DNA from: Bacteroidota bacterium
GTDB lineage: Bacteria; Bacteroidota; Bacteroidia; Sphingobacteriales; Sphingobacteriaceae
Direction of reading: 5' to 3'
Assembly: GCA_023450085.1 (NCBI GenBank)
Contig: JAEXHI010000035.1
Location: forward strand, 48,168-112,167
Length of the DNA stretch: 64,000 nucleotides
The notes below the pieces were generated by a model, which was not told the DNA's origin, searched no databases, and was given only the letters and a program-made list of their open reading frames with translations. A program made the position numbers and the translations under genes. This document shows positions 15,582-25,025 of the stretch, piece by piece. The first letter of the stretch is position 1. Every line of letters starts with the position of its first letter.

Positions 15582-17618
15582 TTACCAAAGTTTAATTCTG
15601 TCCTCTGGTTTTTTGTAAAGTTTGTCGCCAGGTTGTACATCAAACGCTTTGTACCAAGCATCCATGTTTACTGGAGCTCCAATAGTTCTGTAAGGACCTG
15701 GAGAGTGTGTATCCGTTTTAATTAACTGAGCAGCTGTTTCTGGTAATACATTACCTCTCCAAACTTGTGCCCAAGCTAAGAAGAAACGTTGGTCAGGAGT
15801 AAATCCATCAATTTTCTCGTTGCTTTGACCTTGTTTAGTCATTTTGAAAGCAGTATAAGCAGCGTTTAGTCCACCTAAGTCACCAATGTTTTCGCCCATG
15901 GTGAATTTACCGTTTACATGTATGGTATCTAAAACAGTGTATTTGTCAAATTGCTCGCCTAATAATTTTGTTTTGGCGTTAAATTTCGCTCTGTCTTCGT
16001 CAGTCCACCAGTTTTTCAAGTTACCATCTTTGTCGTACTGGCTACCAGTATCGTCAAAACCGTGGCTCATTTCGTGACCAATAACTGCACCAATACCACC
16101 GTAGTTAATTGCATCGTCAGCATCTGGGTGGAAGAAAGGGAATTGTAAAATACCAGCTGGGAATACAATTTCATTCAAAGTTGGGCTGTAGTAAGCATTC
16201 ACCGTTGGAGGGGTCATACCAAAACGCTCTCTGTCTACAGGTTTACCTAATTGACCAATGTTTTCGCTGTAAGCCCATTTGCTTGCGTTACGTAAGTTTT
16301 GGAAATAAGTAGTTCTGCTAATCACTAAACCATCATAGTTTCTCCATTTAGTAGTGTAGCCGACTTTTGGTCTAAAAGCATGAAGTTTAGCTAAAGCTTT
16401 TTGCTTGGTTTCATCGCTCATCCATTCTAAACCTTTAATACGGATTTCGAAAGCTTTGCGAAGATTAGCAATCATTTCGTCCATACGAGCTTTTGCTGCT
16501 GGTTTGAAATATTTAGCTACATATAATTGGCCTAACAAATCACCTAATACACCATCAGTTAACGATGACATGCGTTGCCAACGTGGCGTTTGAACCTTTT
16601 GTCCAGTTTGCGCTTGCGTAAAGGCAAAGTTTGCTTTTACAAAAGGAGAACTTAAGCTACCAGCAGAACCTTTTAAAATGTTCCACTCTAAATAAGTTTT
16701 CCAATCAGCAACTGAAGTAGAAGTTAATAAGTTATTTAACGATTTGAAGAATGCGGGTGAGTTCACCAAAACAGTATCTTGGCCAGTAACTTTTAATTGT
16801 GTTAAAGTATTAGTCCAGTTAATGTTAGGGATTACTTTGTTGAAATCTGCAACTGTTAATTTGTTATAGGTTTTATAAGGGTCACGCATTTCTAAGCGGC
16901 TCATTTGAGCTTCTGCTAATTCTTTTTCAATGGTGAAAACTGTTTTAGCTTTTTGTTGAGCAACAGCATCGGTATAACCAATCAATTTAAAAAGAGTAGT
17001 CATGTAAGTATCGTAAGCTTCTCTTATTTTTACGCTACGGCTGTCATCTTTCAAATAATAGTCTCTATCGCCAAGGGTAGTTCCACCTTGAGAAATGTTA
17101 ACCATGTACTTGTTTACATTTTTTCTGTCTTGGCCAACACCAAAACCATAAAGTGCACCACCAAGCCCGTTGGTACGCATGTAGGTAGTGAAGTTCAATA
17201 CATCTTGAAGCGTATTAATTTGCTTCACTTTTTCCAAGTCGGCTTTAATTGGCGTGTAACCTAGTTTTTCAATCGTTACACTATCCATAGCGGCAGCGTA
17301 AAAATCACCAACACGTTTGGTTACTGAACCTGCAGGGGCAGATTTGTCAGCAGCTGCAGCTTCTACAAGACCTCTTACGGCGTTTACGTTGAAGTCGCGT
17401 AGTTCGTTAAAAGAACCCCAACGAGTTTCTTTAGCTGGAACAGGATTGTTTTTTACCCAAGTACCGCTGGCATACTCATAAAAATCATCTCCTGGCTTCA
17501 CATTTAAATCCATGTTTGCTGGGTCGATAAACTTTTTGATGGGCGTTTGGGCATTTGCAACACCGACGGTAACAACGCCAAGTGCAGCAAAAAAAGTTTT
17601 AAACTGATTAATATTCAT
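15582..17618 (-). CDS. secreted M13 family zinc metallopeptidase (neprilysin/PepO-like)
   Basis: A 678-residue exported endopeptidase. The ATG at 17618 is chosen because it begins a good signal peptide, MNINQFKTFFAALGVVTVGVANA; the frame is open 15 codons further upstream. The N-terminal M13 region begins at DPANMDLNVKPGDDFYEYASGTWVKN. The catalytic core carries HEMSH around residue 515 (HExxH), preceded by NAYYSPTLNEIVFPAGI, and GENIGDLGG, which supplies the third zinc-ligand glutamate and the aspartate. The family ends in a CxxW in eukaryotes; here the chain ends KLW. Likely periplasmic. Confidence 0.95.
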   Translation of the reverse strand: MNINQFKTFFAALGVVTVGVANAQTPIKKFIDPANMDLNVKPGDDFYEYASGTWVKNNPVPAKETRWGSFNELRDFNVNAVRGLVEAAAADKSAPAGSVTKRVGDFYAAAMDSVTIEKLGYTPIKADLEKVKQINTLQDVLNFTTYMRTNGLGGALYGFGVGQDRKNVNKYMVNISQGGTTLGDRDYYLKDDSRSVKIREAYDTYMTTLFKLIGYTDAVAQQKAKTVFTIEKELAEAQMSRLEMRDPYKTYNKLTVADFNKVIPNINWTNTLTQLKVTGQDTVLVNSPAFFKSLNNLLTSTSVADWKTYLEWNILKGSAGSLSSPFVKANFAFTQAQTGQKVQTPRWQRMSSLTDGVLGDLLGQLYVAKYFKPAAKARMDEMIANLRKAFEIRIKGLEWMSDETKQKALAKLHAFRPKVGYTTKWRNYDGLVISRTTYFQNLRNASKWAYSENIGQLGKPVDRERFGMTPPTVNAYYSPTLNEIVFPAGILQFPFFHPDADDAINYGGIGAVIGHEMSHGFDDTGSQYDKDGNLKNWWTDEDRAKFNAKTKLLGEQFDKYTVLDTIHVNGKFTMGENIGDLGGLNAAYTAFKMTKQGQSNEKIDGFTPDQRFFLAWAQVWRGNVLPETAAQLIKTDTHSPGPYRTIGAPVNMDAWYKAFDVQPGDKLYKKPEDRIKLW

Positions 17619-17983
17619 CTCTTTTTGTGATAAGTTAGTAATAAATGCCATCACCAATTTCATAAAAAATGGTGTAAAAAGATATGGCCCTTATTAATGT
17701 TGTAAATTTAAAGGATGAAAATTAATGAAAATGAAAATGTGATTGGTATTGTTAATAGAAATATTACTTATTAAACCAGTAATAAAGTTTTACTAACCCT
17801 ATTTTACGGAGTAGCTCATTAGTGATGTATGATAATTTGAAAGACTTCATGTCGGAATACTTATCTAATACATTTAACATAGTTTAACACTTTTTATTGT
17901 ATATGATCGAAAAATAATGTGACATAAATAAGATTGATTAGTCGGTGAAAAGTGTAGTTTTGAATAATTCTAAATAATAAAAT
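17619..17983. other. 365-bp divergent regulatory region
   Basis: This AT-rich region separates the divergent M13 peptidase and P-type ATPase genes and should hold both promoters. The rightward promoter is clear at 17934-17962. For the leftward gene I find only a near match TAAATTTA on the minus strand at about 17707-17714 and no good -33. No open frame of note and no repeat family member. Confidence 0.55.
17934..17962 (+). promoter_or_regulatory. promoter of the P-type ATPase gene
   Basis: TTG at 17934-17936, an 18-bp spacer and a perfect TAGTTTTG at 17955-17962 match the Bacteroidota sigma-factor consensus. The element ends 21 bp before the ATG, giving a leader of roughly 15 bases. Confidence 0.6.
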
Positions 17984-19945
17984 ATGGCACCACATCAAAA
18001 TCATAACGAGGATGGTTGCTGCGGACATCAGCGCCATGAAAAACATCAAAATCATAATGACCACGACCATGACCATAGCCACGGCGATTCGTCTTCATTT
18101 AAGACCTATTTGCCTGTAGCTATTTGTTTGGCACTATTGCTCACCGCTATTGCATTCGATAAACTATCGGTTTCTTTTTTTACGGGCTATTTAAGACTGG
18201 TTTGGTATTTAATAGCCTATTTCCTAGTTGCATGGCCAGTTATTAAGGAAGCATTCGCGACTATCGCTAAAGGAGATATTTTTACGGAATTTCTTTTAAT
18301 GACACTGGCAACGATAGGAGCGCTAGCTTTAGGCGAATATCCGGAGGCAGTAGCCGTAATGTTGTTTTATAGCATTGGCGAGCTTTTTCAAGATGCAGCG
18401 GTAAACAAGGCTAAAGATAATATTAAGTCGTTGCTGGATGTACGTCCAGACGCTGCAATGGTTTACAGAAACGGCGAATACCAAACCGTAAAGCCACAAG
18501 AAGTAGAGATTGGGGAAACTTTACAGTTAAAAGTAGGGGAGAAATCGGCCTTGGATGGGGAACTATTGAGTGACAGTGCTAGTTTTAATACCGCAGCACT
18601 AACAGGAGAAAGTAAACCGAACACCATTAGAAAGGGTGAGACAGTATTGGCAGGGATGTTGAATTTGGATGGAGTAGTGAGCCTAAAAGTAACCAAACGT
18701 TTTGAAGATAGTGCGCTTTCTAGAATTTTAGACTTAGTCCAAAACGCAAGTGCCAAAAAAGCAAAAACGGAGTTGTTAATCCGCCGATTTGCTAAGATTT
18801 ATACGCCTATTGTATTTTTATTGGCAGTAGCATTGGTGTTTTTGCCCTATTTTTTTGTGGCAAACTATCAATTTAACGATTGGTTATATAGGGCCTTGGT
18901 TTTCTTGGTGATTTCTTGTCCATGTGCGTTGGTAATTTCTATTCCTTTGGGATATTTTGGTGGTATTGGAGCGGCTTCTAGTAATGGTATTTTGTTTAAA
19001 GGGTCTAACTATTTGGATTTGATTACTAAGGTAAATACGGTGGTGTTAGATAAAACAGGAACCCTAACTCAAGGTGTATTTAAGGTTAACGAAATACAGG
19101 CTGAAATACCAGAGCAAGATTTTTTGGCTTATTTGGCTAGTCTTGAAAATCAATCTACACATCCCATTGCAAAGGCGGTTGTAGCTCATGCTAATCTCAA
19201 GGAGTTGTTAGCGGTAAATGATGTAAAGGAAATTGCGGGCCATGGTTTAAAAGCTATAGTAAATAATGCTACAGTAATGGCGGGTAATGGCAAGTTGTTG
19301 AGACAGTTTGAAATACCTTATCCTGAAGATTTAGATAAAAAAGTTGAAACTACCGTTTTAATGGCGGTAAATGGGAAATATGCGGGATTTGTAAGCATAG
19401 CCGATGAAATTAAACCTGATGCAAAACAGGCCATTATAGCCTTGCATACTGCAGGGGTAGATAAGGTTGTAATGCTTAGCGGTGATAAAACAGCTATTAC
19501 CCAAAAAGTGGCAGATGAATTGGGGGTAGACCAAGCACACGGTGATTTGTTGCCAGAGGGTAAAGTAGAAAAACTAGAATCCATTAAGAAAGATGCCAGT
19601 AGGGTAGTGGCTTTTGTAGGTGACGGCATTAACGATGCACCAGTACTAGCAATGAGTGACGTGGGAATGGCTATGGGGGCTATGGGAAGCGATGTAGCGA
19701 TAGAAACTGCTGATGTGGTAATACAAAATGATATGCCTAGCAAAATTGCTACTGCTATTCAAATTGGTAGTGCTACTAAGAAGATTGTATATCAGAATAT
19801 CAGTTTAGCTTTTGGGGTAAAAGCCGTGGTGCTTATTTTAGGCGCTGGTGGTTTGGCAACTATGTGGGAAGCGGTTTTTGCTGATGTTGGTGTTGCTTTT
19901 TTGGCCATTTTAAATGCGGTGCGTATTCAACGGATGAAATTTTAA
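17984..19945 (+). CDS. heavy-metal P1B-type ATPase, Zn/Cd type, with His-rich N-terminus
   Basis: A 653-residue metal efflux pump of the inner membrane. Core motifs: the TGES actuator motif (TAALTGESKP), the transmembrane metal site CPC at 312-314, phosphorylation site DKTGTLTQG with D356, an HP dipeptide (STHPIAKAV) and the hinge GDGINDAPVLAMSDVG from 546. CPC together with a C-terminal D-V-G near the last helix points to the Zn/Cd/Pb group (ZntA/CadA). In place of an N-terminal HMA domain there is a tail with 10 histidines in the first 34 residues and a GCCGH motif. A consensus promoter lies upstream; no metal-regulator gene is adjacent. Confidence 0.94.
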   Translation: MAPHQNHNEDGCCGHQRHEKHQNHNDHDHDHSHGDSSSFKTYLPVAICLALLLTAIAFDKLSVSFFTGYLRLVWYLIAYFLVAWPVIKEAFATIAKGDIFTEFLLMTLATIGALALGEYPEAVAVMLFYSIGELFQDAAVNKAKDNIKSLLDVRPDAAMVYRNGEYQTVKPQEVEIGETLQLKVGEKSALDGELLSDSASFNTAALTGESKPNTIRKGETVLAGMLNLDGVVSLKVTKRFEDSALSRILDLVQNASAKKAKTELLIRRFAKIYTPIVFLLAVALVFLPYFFVANYQFNDWLYRALVFLVISCPCALVISIPLGYFGGIGAASSNGILFKGSNYLDLITKVNTVVLDKTGTLTQGVFKVNEIQAEIPEQDFLAYLASLENQSTHPIAKAVVAHANLKELLAVNDVKEIAGHGLKAIVNNATVMAGNGKLLRQFEIPYPEDLDKKVETTVLMAVNGKYAGFVSIADEIKPDAKQAIIALHTAGVDKVVMLSGDKTAITQKVADELGVDQAHGDLLPEGKVEKLESIKKDASRVVAFVGDGINDAPVLAMSDVGMAMGAMGSDVAIETADVVIQNDMPSKIATAIQIGSATKKIVYQNISLAFGVKAVVLILGAGGLATMWEAVFADVGVAFLAILNAVRIQRMKF

Positions 19946-19974
19946 AACCTGCGGTCAATTTGGTATATTCGGGT

Positions 19975-20598
19975 ATGCCCAATGTAAAAACATATCCAGA
20001 ACCTGATGAAAAGGTTTATTCGCTTAATGAATTAGATGAGTCGTTAACCTATAGCTATGCGCATTATCTCAATTGGCTTTTTGACGACCGATTGGAATTG
20101 ATTAAAGGGAAAATCCATAAGATGAGCCCTGCGCCTTCGAGATTACATCAAAAGGTGTCCATGAATATTGCTATTGCGTTTGCGAATTTTTTAAAAGGAA
20201 AACCTTGTGATGTTTACTCAGCTCCCTTTGATGTGCGTTTCGCGAAGAAAAGTAAAGCGGATAAAGATATCTATACTGTTCTTCAGCCAGACCTTTGTGT
20301 GATTTGTGATAAGAGCAAGTTAGATGACAGAGGTTGCTTAGGTGCGCCAGAACTAGTAGTGGAAATTTTATCTCCTGGAAACAATAAGAAAGAACTTTTG
20401 TCTAAGTATAAGGTGTACGAAGAATTTAGCGTGAAAGAGTATTGGGTGGTAAGTCCAAGTGAGCAAACTGTGCTGATATATACTTTGGGTGAAATGGACA
20501 GATATTATCCTTCAAAACTGTTTACCTTAAGTGAGGAAGTAGGCTCTTCAGTATTGCCTGGTTTTGTTCTAAAACTTGATGATATTTTTGAAGATTAG
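19975..20598 (+). CDS. Uma2 family (DUF820) endonuclease-like protein
   Basis: A 207-residue protein with a restriction-endonuclease-like core of the Uma2/DUF820 family. The conserved part is PDLCVICD, followed by GAPELVVEILSPGNNKKELLSKYKVYEEFSVKEYWVVSP, which holds the E-x-L of a PD-(D/E)xK site. Its biological role is unknown; it is not part of a recognisable restriction system here. The ATG at 19975 is preferred over a TTG five codons upstream. It follows the ATPase gene by 29 bp and may be cotranscribed. Confidence 0.85.
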   Translation: MPNVKTYPEPDEKVYSLNELDESLTYSYAHYLNWLFDDRLELIKGKIHKMSPAPSRLHQKVSMNIAIAFANFLKGKPCDVYSAPFDVRFAKKSKADKDIYTVLQPDLCVICDKSKLDDRGCLGAPELVVEILSPGNNKKELLSKYKVYEEFSVKEYWVVSPSEQTVLIYTLGEMDRYYPSKLFTLSEEVGSSVLPGFVLKLDDIFED

Positions 20599-21313
20599 GT
20601 TTTGCAAGTTATGCATTCATTTAACTGCTATGCGTTGAGAGTCTAACCGCAAAGAAAAAGTAGAAGTTCCGCTAAGAACGCAAAGAGATACAAATTTTAT
20701 CTAATTTTTAGAAGGTTAGGCTTTTAAAGAATATTATCGTTTATGGAGGTATTTTGGATTCATGTAGACTTAGCGTTCCTTCGCGAATTCTTTTTTAACC
20801 TTTGCGTTAATTTAATTTCTGAGTGAAGAGAATTTAAACGCGAAGAAAAGTAGAAGTCCACTAAGAACGCGAAGCTGATACAGGTTTTGGTATCCTAAAC
20901 CCGATAGTATGGAAAGCCCACAGCGAAATGCAATGAGCGAGGACTTGGAAGGATAGCGGGGCTTGCTACAATAGTAATTCAAGTATTGCTTTACAAATGA
21001 TGAATAAGGCTGACAAAAATTCTACTTTACTGCTATACTTTGTCTTTTTTGTCAGTAATAATGGTTCTTTTAAAGCTTACAAAAAACCGACAATTGGTCC
21101 TTTTTCGTATGTGTTATTGTAAAAATCTTATCGAAATAGGGTAACAAAACAATTGCTCACAACATATTTGATTGATAATGTTGTTGTATAATGTAGGATA
21201 TTGGTAGCTTAATCCACCAATATGGCGTAATTGTTGATAAAATATAAAAATCGAGACGCCGTATTTATAAAACAAATTTATAGTTTAGTGTCGTCCCCGA
21301 TAACATACAGATT
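20599..21313. repeat. 715-bp gene-free stretch with three degenerate repeat copies
   Basis: No gene is visible. Two direct copies of an element with core AGTAGAAGT...CTAAGAACGC lie at about 20643-20700 and 20832-20890, and a third, inverted and weaker, at about 20767-20815 (GCGTTCCTTCGCGAATTC, CCTTTGCGTTAA). Around 20896-20970 there is a fragment with CCCGATAGTATGG and GGATAGCGGGGCTTGCTACAATAGTA that relates to 2668-2690 in inverted orientation. The last 250 bp are AT-rich and should contain the clpC promoter, but I find only a one-mismatch TAGTTTAG near 21282. Confidence 0.6.
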
Positions 21314-23854
21314 ATGGAAGCTAAATTTTCACCACAGGTTAAAGACGTGATTTCTTTCAGCAGGGAGGAAGCCCTGAGGTTAGGACACGATTATATAGGC
21401 GCAGAGCACTTGTTGTTGGGCCTTATTCGCGAAGGAGATGGTATGGCCATAAAGATCTTAAAATCTTTAGGTGTGGATACTTTAAAACTTCGCCGATCTA
21501 TTGAAGAAGCCGTTAGAGGAACTTCGAGCGTTACGGTTAATTTGGGTAATATTCCTTTAACCAAGCAAGCTGAAAAGGTTTTGAAGATTACCTATTTAGA
21601 GGCTAAAATATTTAAAAGTGATTTAATTGGAACTGAACACTTATTGCTGTCTATTTTAAGAGACGATGATAATATCGCTTCGCAAATTTTATTACAATAC
21701 GGTATTAACTACGAAACATTTAAACAGGAAGTAGAAGTTAATAAAAACGGATTTAAGGACGAAGCGCAAGGTGGCGGTACTGCTGGAGGCGATGATGATT
21801 ATCAAGAAGAAGAAAGCTTCACCGCTCCTAAAAAAGTTTCAGATATTAAATCGAAAACTCCAGTATTAGATAATTTCGGAAGAGATTTGACTCGTGCTGC
21901 GGAAGAAGGTAGATTAGATCCAATAGTTGGTCGTGAGAAAGAGATTGAGCGTGTTTCGCAAATTTTGTCACGTAGAAAGAAAAACAATCCAATTTTAATT
22001 GGTGAGCCAGGTGTTGGTAAAAGCGCCATTGCCGAAGGTTTGGCTTTGCGTATTGTACAACGTAAGGTTTCGAGAGTATTGTTTGGCAAACGTGTAGTGA
22101 CACTTGACTTGGCTTCGTTAGTTGCAGGTACAAAATACCGTGGACAATTCGAAGAACGCATGAAAGCGGTAATGAACGAGTTGGAGAAATCTACTGATGT
22201 GATTTTATTCATTGATGAGATTCATACCATTGTAGGTGCTGGTGGTGCTTCTGGCTCTTTAGATGCTTCGAACATGTTCAAACCTGCATTAGCTAGGGGA
22301 GAAATACAATGTATTGGTGCAACTACTTTAGACGAGTATCGTCAATACATTGAGAAAGATGGCGCTTTAGACCGTCGTTTTCAAAAAGTAATGATTGAGC
22401 CTGCTTCTCCAGACGAAACGATAGAAATATTAAATCGTATCAAAGAGAAATATGAAGAACATCATGGTGTAACTTATACCGATGAAGCGATTAACGCTTG
22501 TGTTTCTTTAACCTCAAGATACATTACCGATAGATTTTTACCAGATAAAGCCATTGATGCTTTAGATGAAGCTGGTTCACGTGTTCACTTGACCAATATT
22601 CATGTTCCTGATAATATCATTGCTATTGAAAGTAAAATAGAGGATATTAAATTGGAGAAAAATCGTGTAGTGAAAAGCCAAAAATATGAAGAGGCCGCTA
22701 AACTACGTGATACCGAAAAGAATTTGCTAGAGGAATTGGACAAAGCTAAGGCTGAGTGGGAAGCAGAGACTAAAACAAAACGTTATGAAGTTTCTGAAGA
22801 TAACGTGGCTGAGGTAGTTTCAATGATGACTGGTATTCCATTGCAACGTGTTGGACAAACTGATAGCAATAAGCTATTGAACATGTACGACACCATTGCT
22901 GATAAAATTATTGGTCAGGATGATGCGATTAAAAAATTAACCAAAGCGATACAACGTACCAGAGCTGGATTGAAAGATCCTAAAAAACCAATTGGCTCAT
23001 TTATTTTCTTAGGCCCAACAGGTGTAGGTAAAACTGAATTAGCTAAAGAGTTGGCTCGTTTCATGTTTGATGCAGAGGATTCTCTAATTCAAATAGACAT
23101 GAGTGAATACATGGAGAAATTTGCGGTATCTCGTTTAGTGGGAGCGCCTCCAGGATACGTTGGTTATGAAGAAGGTGGTCAGTTGACTGAAAAAGTACGC
23201 CGTAAACCTTATGCGGTAGTTTTGTTGGATGAGATCGAGAAAGCGCACCCGGATGTATTTAATATCTTGTTACAAGTGTTAGATGAAGGTCAATTGACTG
23301 ATAGTTTGGGAAGAAAAGTTGATTTCAGAAATACAATCATCATCATGACTTCTAATATTGGTGCACGCCAATTGAAAGATTTTGGTGCTGGTGTGGGTTT
23401 CTCTACTTCGGCAAAAATTAATCAAAGTGATGCACACAGTCGTGGAGTGATTGAAAATGCACTTAAACGTGCTTTTGCTCCTGAGTTCTTGAATAGGATT
23501 GATGATGTGGTAGTTTTCAACTCTCTTGGTAAAGAAGAAATCTTCAAAATTATTGATATCGAGTTGAGAGCCTTATTTGGAAGAGTAGAGACTTTAGGTT
23601 ATAAAATTAAGCTTACTGATGAAGCAAAAGATTTTATTGCAGATAAAGGCTTTGACAGCAACTTTGGAGCTCGTCCATTGAAACGTGCCATCCAAAAATA
23701 CTTGGAAGATCCAATTGCAGAAGAAATCCTAAAAGGAGAAGTTCATGAAGGTGACACCTTAGAGGTAAATTACAATAAAGAGAAAGAAGAGATTGTAGTG
23801 GCACCTAAAGGTCCAAGCAAAAAGAAAAAGAAAGAAGAAGGAAGTGTAGAGTAG
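21314..23854 (+). CDS. clpC: ATP-dependent Clp protease ATP-binding subunit ClpC
   Basis: An 846-residue Hsp100 unfoldase that feeds substrates to ClpP or disaggregates proteins. Domain order: double Clp-N repeat (about 1-150), an acidic linker, AAA+ module 1 with Walker A GEPGVGKS near residue 230 and Walker B LFIDEIHT, a UVR-type middle domain (about 440-480, LRDTEKNLLEELDKAKAEWE) that identifies ClpC against ClpA or ClpB, AAA+ module 2 with GPTGVGKTE near 567, and a lysine-rich C-terminus. No mcsA, mcsB or ctsR lies next to it, so regulation differs from Firmicutes. A strong terminator follows. Confidence 0.97.
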   Translation: MEAKFSPQVKDVISFSREEALRLGHDYIGAEHLLLGLIREGDGMAIKILKSLGVDTLKLRRSIEEAVRGTSSVTVNLGNIPLTKQAEKVLKITYLEAKIFKSDLIGTEHLLLSILRDDDNIASQILLQYGINYETFKQEVEVNKNGFKDEAQGGGTAGGDDDYQEEESFTAPKKVSDIKSKTPVLDNFGRDLTRAAEEGRLDPIVGREKEIERVSQILSRRKKNNPILIGEPGVGKSAIAEGLALRIVQRKVSRVLFGKRVVTLDLASLVAGTKYRGQFEERMKAVMNELEKSTDVILFIDEIHTIVGAGGASGSLDASNMFKPALARGEIQCIGATTLDEYRQYIEKDGALDRRFQKVMIEPASPDETIEILNRIKEKYEEHHGVTYTDEAINACVSLTSRYITDRFLPDKAIDALDEAGSRVHLTNIHVPDNIIAIESKIEDIKLEKNRVVKSQKYEEAAKLRDTEKNLLEELDKAKAEWEAETKTKRYEVSEDNVAEVVSMMTGIPLQRVGQTDSNKLLNMYDTIADKIIGQDDAIKKLTKAIQRTRAGLKDPKKPIGSFIFLGPTGVGKTELAKELARFMFDAEDSLIQIDMSEYMEKFAVSRLVGAPPGYVGYEEGGQLTEKVRRKPYAVVLLDEIEKAHPDVFNILLQVLDEGQLTDSLGRKVDFRNTIIIMTSNIGARQLKDFGAGVGFSTSAKINQSDAHSRGVIENALKRAFAPEFLNRIDDVVVFNSLGKEEIFKIIDIELRALFGRVETLGYKIKLTDEAKDFIADKGFDSNFGARPLKRAIQKYLEDPIAEEILKGEVHEGDTLEVNYNKEKEEIVVAPKGPSKKKKKEEGSVE

Positions 23855-23860
23855 GATAGG

Positions 23861-23888
23861 AAAAAGCCCCGTATTTACGGGGCTTTTT
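23861..23888. terminator. bidirectional terminator between clpC and the radical SAM gene
   Basis: AAAAAGCCCCGTA and TACGGGGCTTTTT form a near-perfect 13-bp stem with a two-base loop, with T-tracts on both strands. It serves the two convergent genes. Confidence 0.92.
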
Positions 23889-23896
23889 TATTGCTA

Positions 23897-24970
23897 TTAA
23901 AACAAACTCATCTGCGCTTTTGGTACTTTAAATTGTGAGCTATCGAGTTCAATTCTTTTGAGATTCAATTTGTTGATTTTACAATGTAGCTTAAAGGTAT
24001 TGCTCATGAGTTGAGCAAAATTTCCTTCTCCACGCATTCTAGTGCCAAAGCGGCTATCGTTTACATTTCCATCATGGCAATCTTGAATTTGATGCCAAAC
24101 CTTTTCAAATCTATCTGGGAAGTTTTTGGAAAGCCAATCCTCAAATATTTTACTGATTGACCCATTTAACCTTACTACTGTATAACCAGCAGATATGGCA
24201 CCAACATCGGCGCTTGCCTTTAAAATGGCCGGTATTTCATGATTGTTTAAACCTGGAATCATAGGAGCTGCCATTACACCCATGGGTAAATTGGCCAAGC
24301 TTAATTGCTCAATCACTTTTAAACGTTGTTTAGCGGTGGTGGTTCTAGGCTCCAGCTTTTGTCGGAGGTTTTCATCTAAGCTTGTAATAGAAACAAATAC
24401 ACTTACCAATTGATGTTTGGCCAATTCTTGCAAGATATCCAAATCACGCAAAATGAGCGCATTTTTGGTAATCATGAAAATAGGTTGTTTATACTCTAGC
24501 GCAATTTGTAGTAATTGCCTGGTTAATTTATATTTCCTTTCACAAGGTTGATAGCAATCAGTATTGCCAGAGATGGTGATAGGGGAGGCTTGCCAGTTTT
24601 TCTTTCCCAGAAATTTCTTAAAAAGCTCTGGAGCATCTTGCTTGACAATAATTTTTCGTTCGAAATCTAAGCCTGCGCTAAAACCCCAGTATTCATGCGA
24701 GTTTCTGGCGTAGCAGTAAATACAACCATGTTCGCAACCTTGGTAGGGATTGAGTGAATAAAGCATATTCACATCGGGGCTTTCTACTTTATTGACAATA
24801 CTTTTAGAGTTTCCAATAATGAAGGAAGTTTTTTCATTGGTGATTTCCCAATCATCAATTCCCTCGATATGCTCTTTGGTAATGCTATTTTTTAGAAACT
24901 TATTGTCTGTATTTAATTGCGCACCTCTTCCGCTGAGATAATCATTTGTATTTTCTTGCGCTGTTTTCAT
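23897..24970 (-). CDS. PA0069-type radical SAM protein
   Basis: A 357-residue radical SAM protein related to the spore photoproduct lyase group (PA0069 family, SplB-like). The 4Fe-4S cysteines are C79, C83 and C86 in CEHGCIYCYARN. Other blocks are ISGNTDCYQPCERKYKLTR, PIFMITKNALILRDLDIL and SKIFEDWLSKNFPDRFEKV. The family's reaction is not known. Its ATG is the last three bases of a 43-bp perfect palindrome, which is unusual and could affect translation. It ends 8 bp before the clpC terminator. Confidence 0.92.
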   Translation of the reverse strand: MKTAQENTNDYLSGRGAQLNTDNKFLKNSITKEHIEGIDDWEITNEKTSFIIGNSKSIVNKVESPDVNMLYSLNPYQGCEHGCIYCYARNSHEYWGFSAGLDFERKIIVKQDAPELFKKFLGKKNWQASPITISGNTDCYQPCERKYKLTRQLLQIALEYKQPIFMITKNALILRDLDILQELAKHQLVSVFVSITSLDENLRQKLEPRTTTAKQRLKVIEQLSLANLPMGVMAAPMIPGLNNHEIPAILKASADVGAISAGYTVVRLNGSISKIFEDWLSKNFPDRFEKVWHQIQDCHDGNVNDSRFGTRMRGEGNFAQLMSNTFKLHCKINKLNLKRIELDSSQFKVPKAQMSLF

Positions 24971-25010
24971 TATTTAAAATTACTAAAAATTTTAGTAATT
25001 TTAAATAATG
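24968..25010. promoter_or_regulatory. 43-bp perfect palindrome overlapping a start codon
   Basis: A 21-bp perfect inverted repeat around one central base. Its arms begin CATTATTTAAAATTACTAAA and the complementary arm ends in TTAAATAATG. The leftmost three bases are the ATG (minus strand) of the radical SAM gene. In the transcript the AUG would sit in the base of an AU-only stem. It could be an operator, a translational switch or a weak terminator for the upstream gene. Confidence 0.6.
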
Positions 25011-25025
25011 ATGCTAATTTATTGG

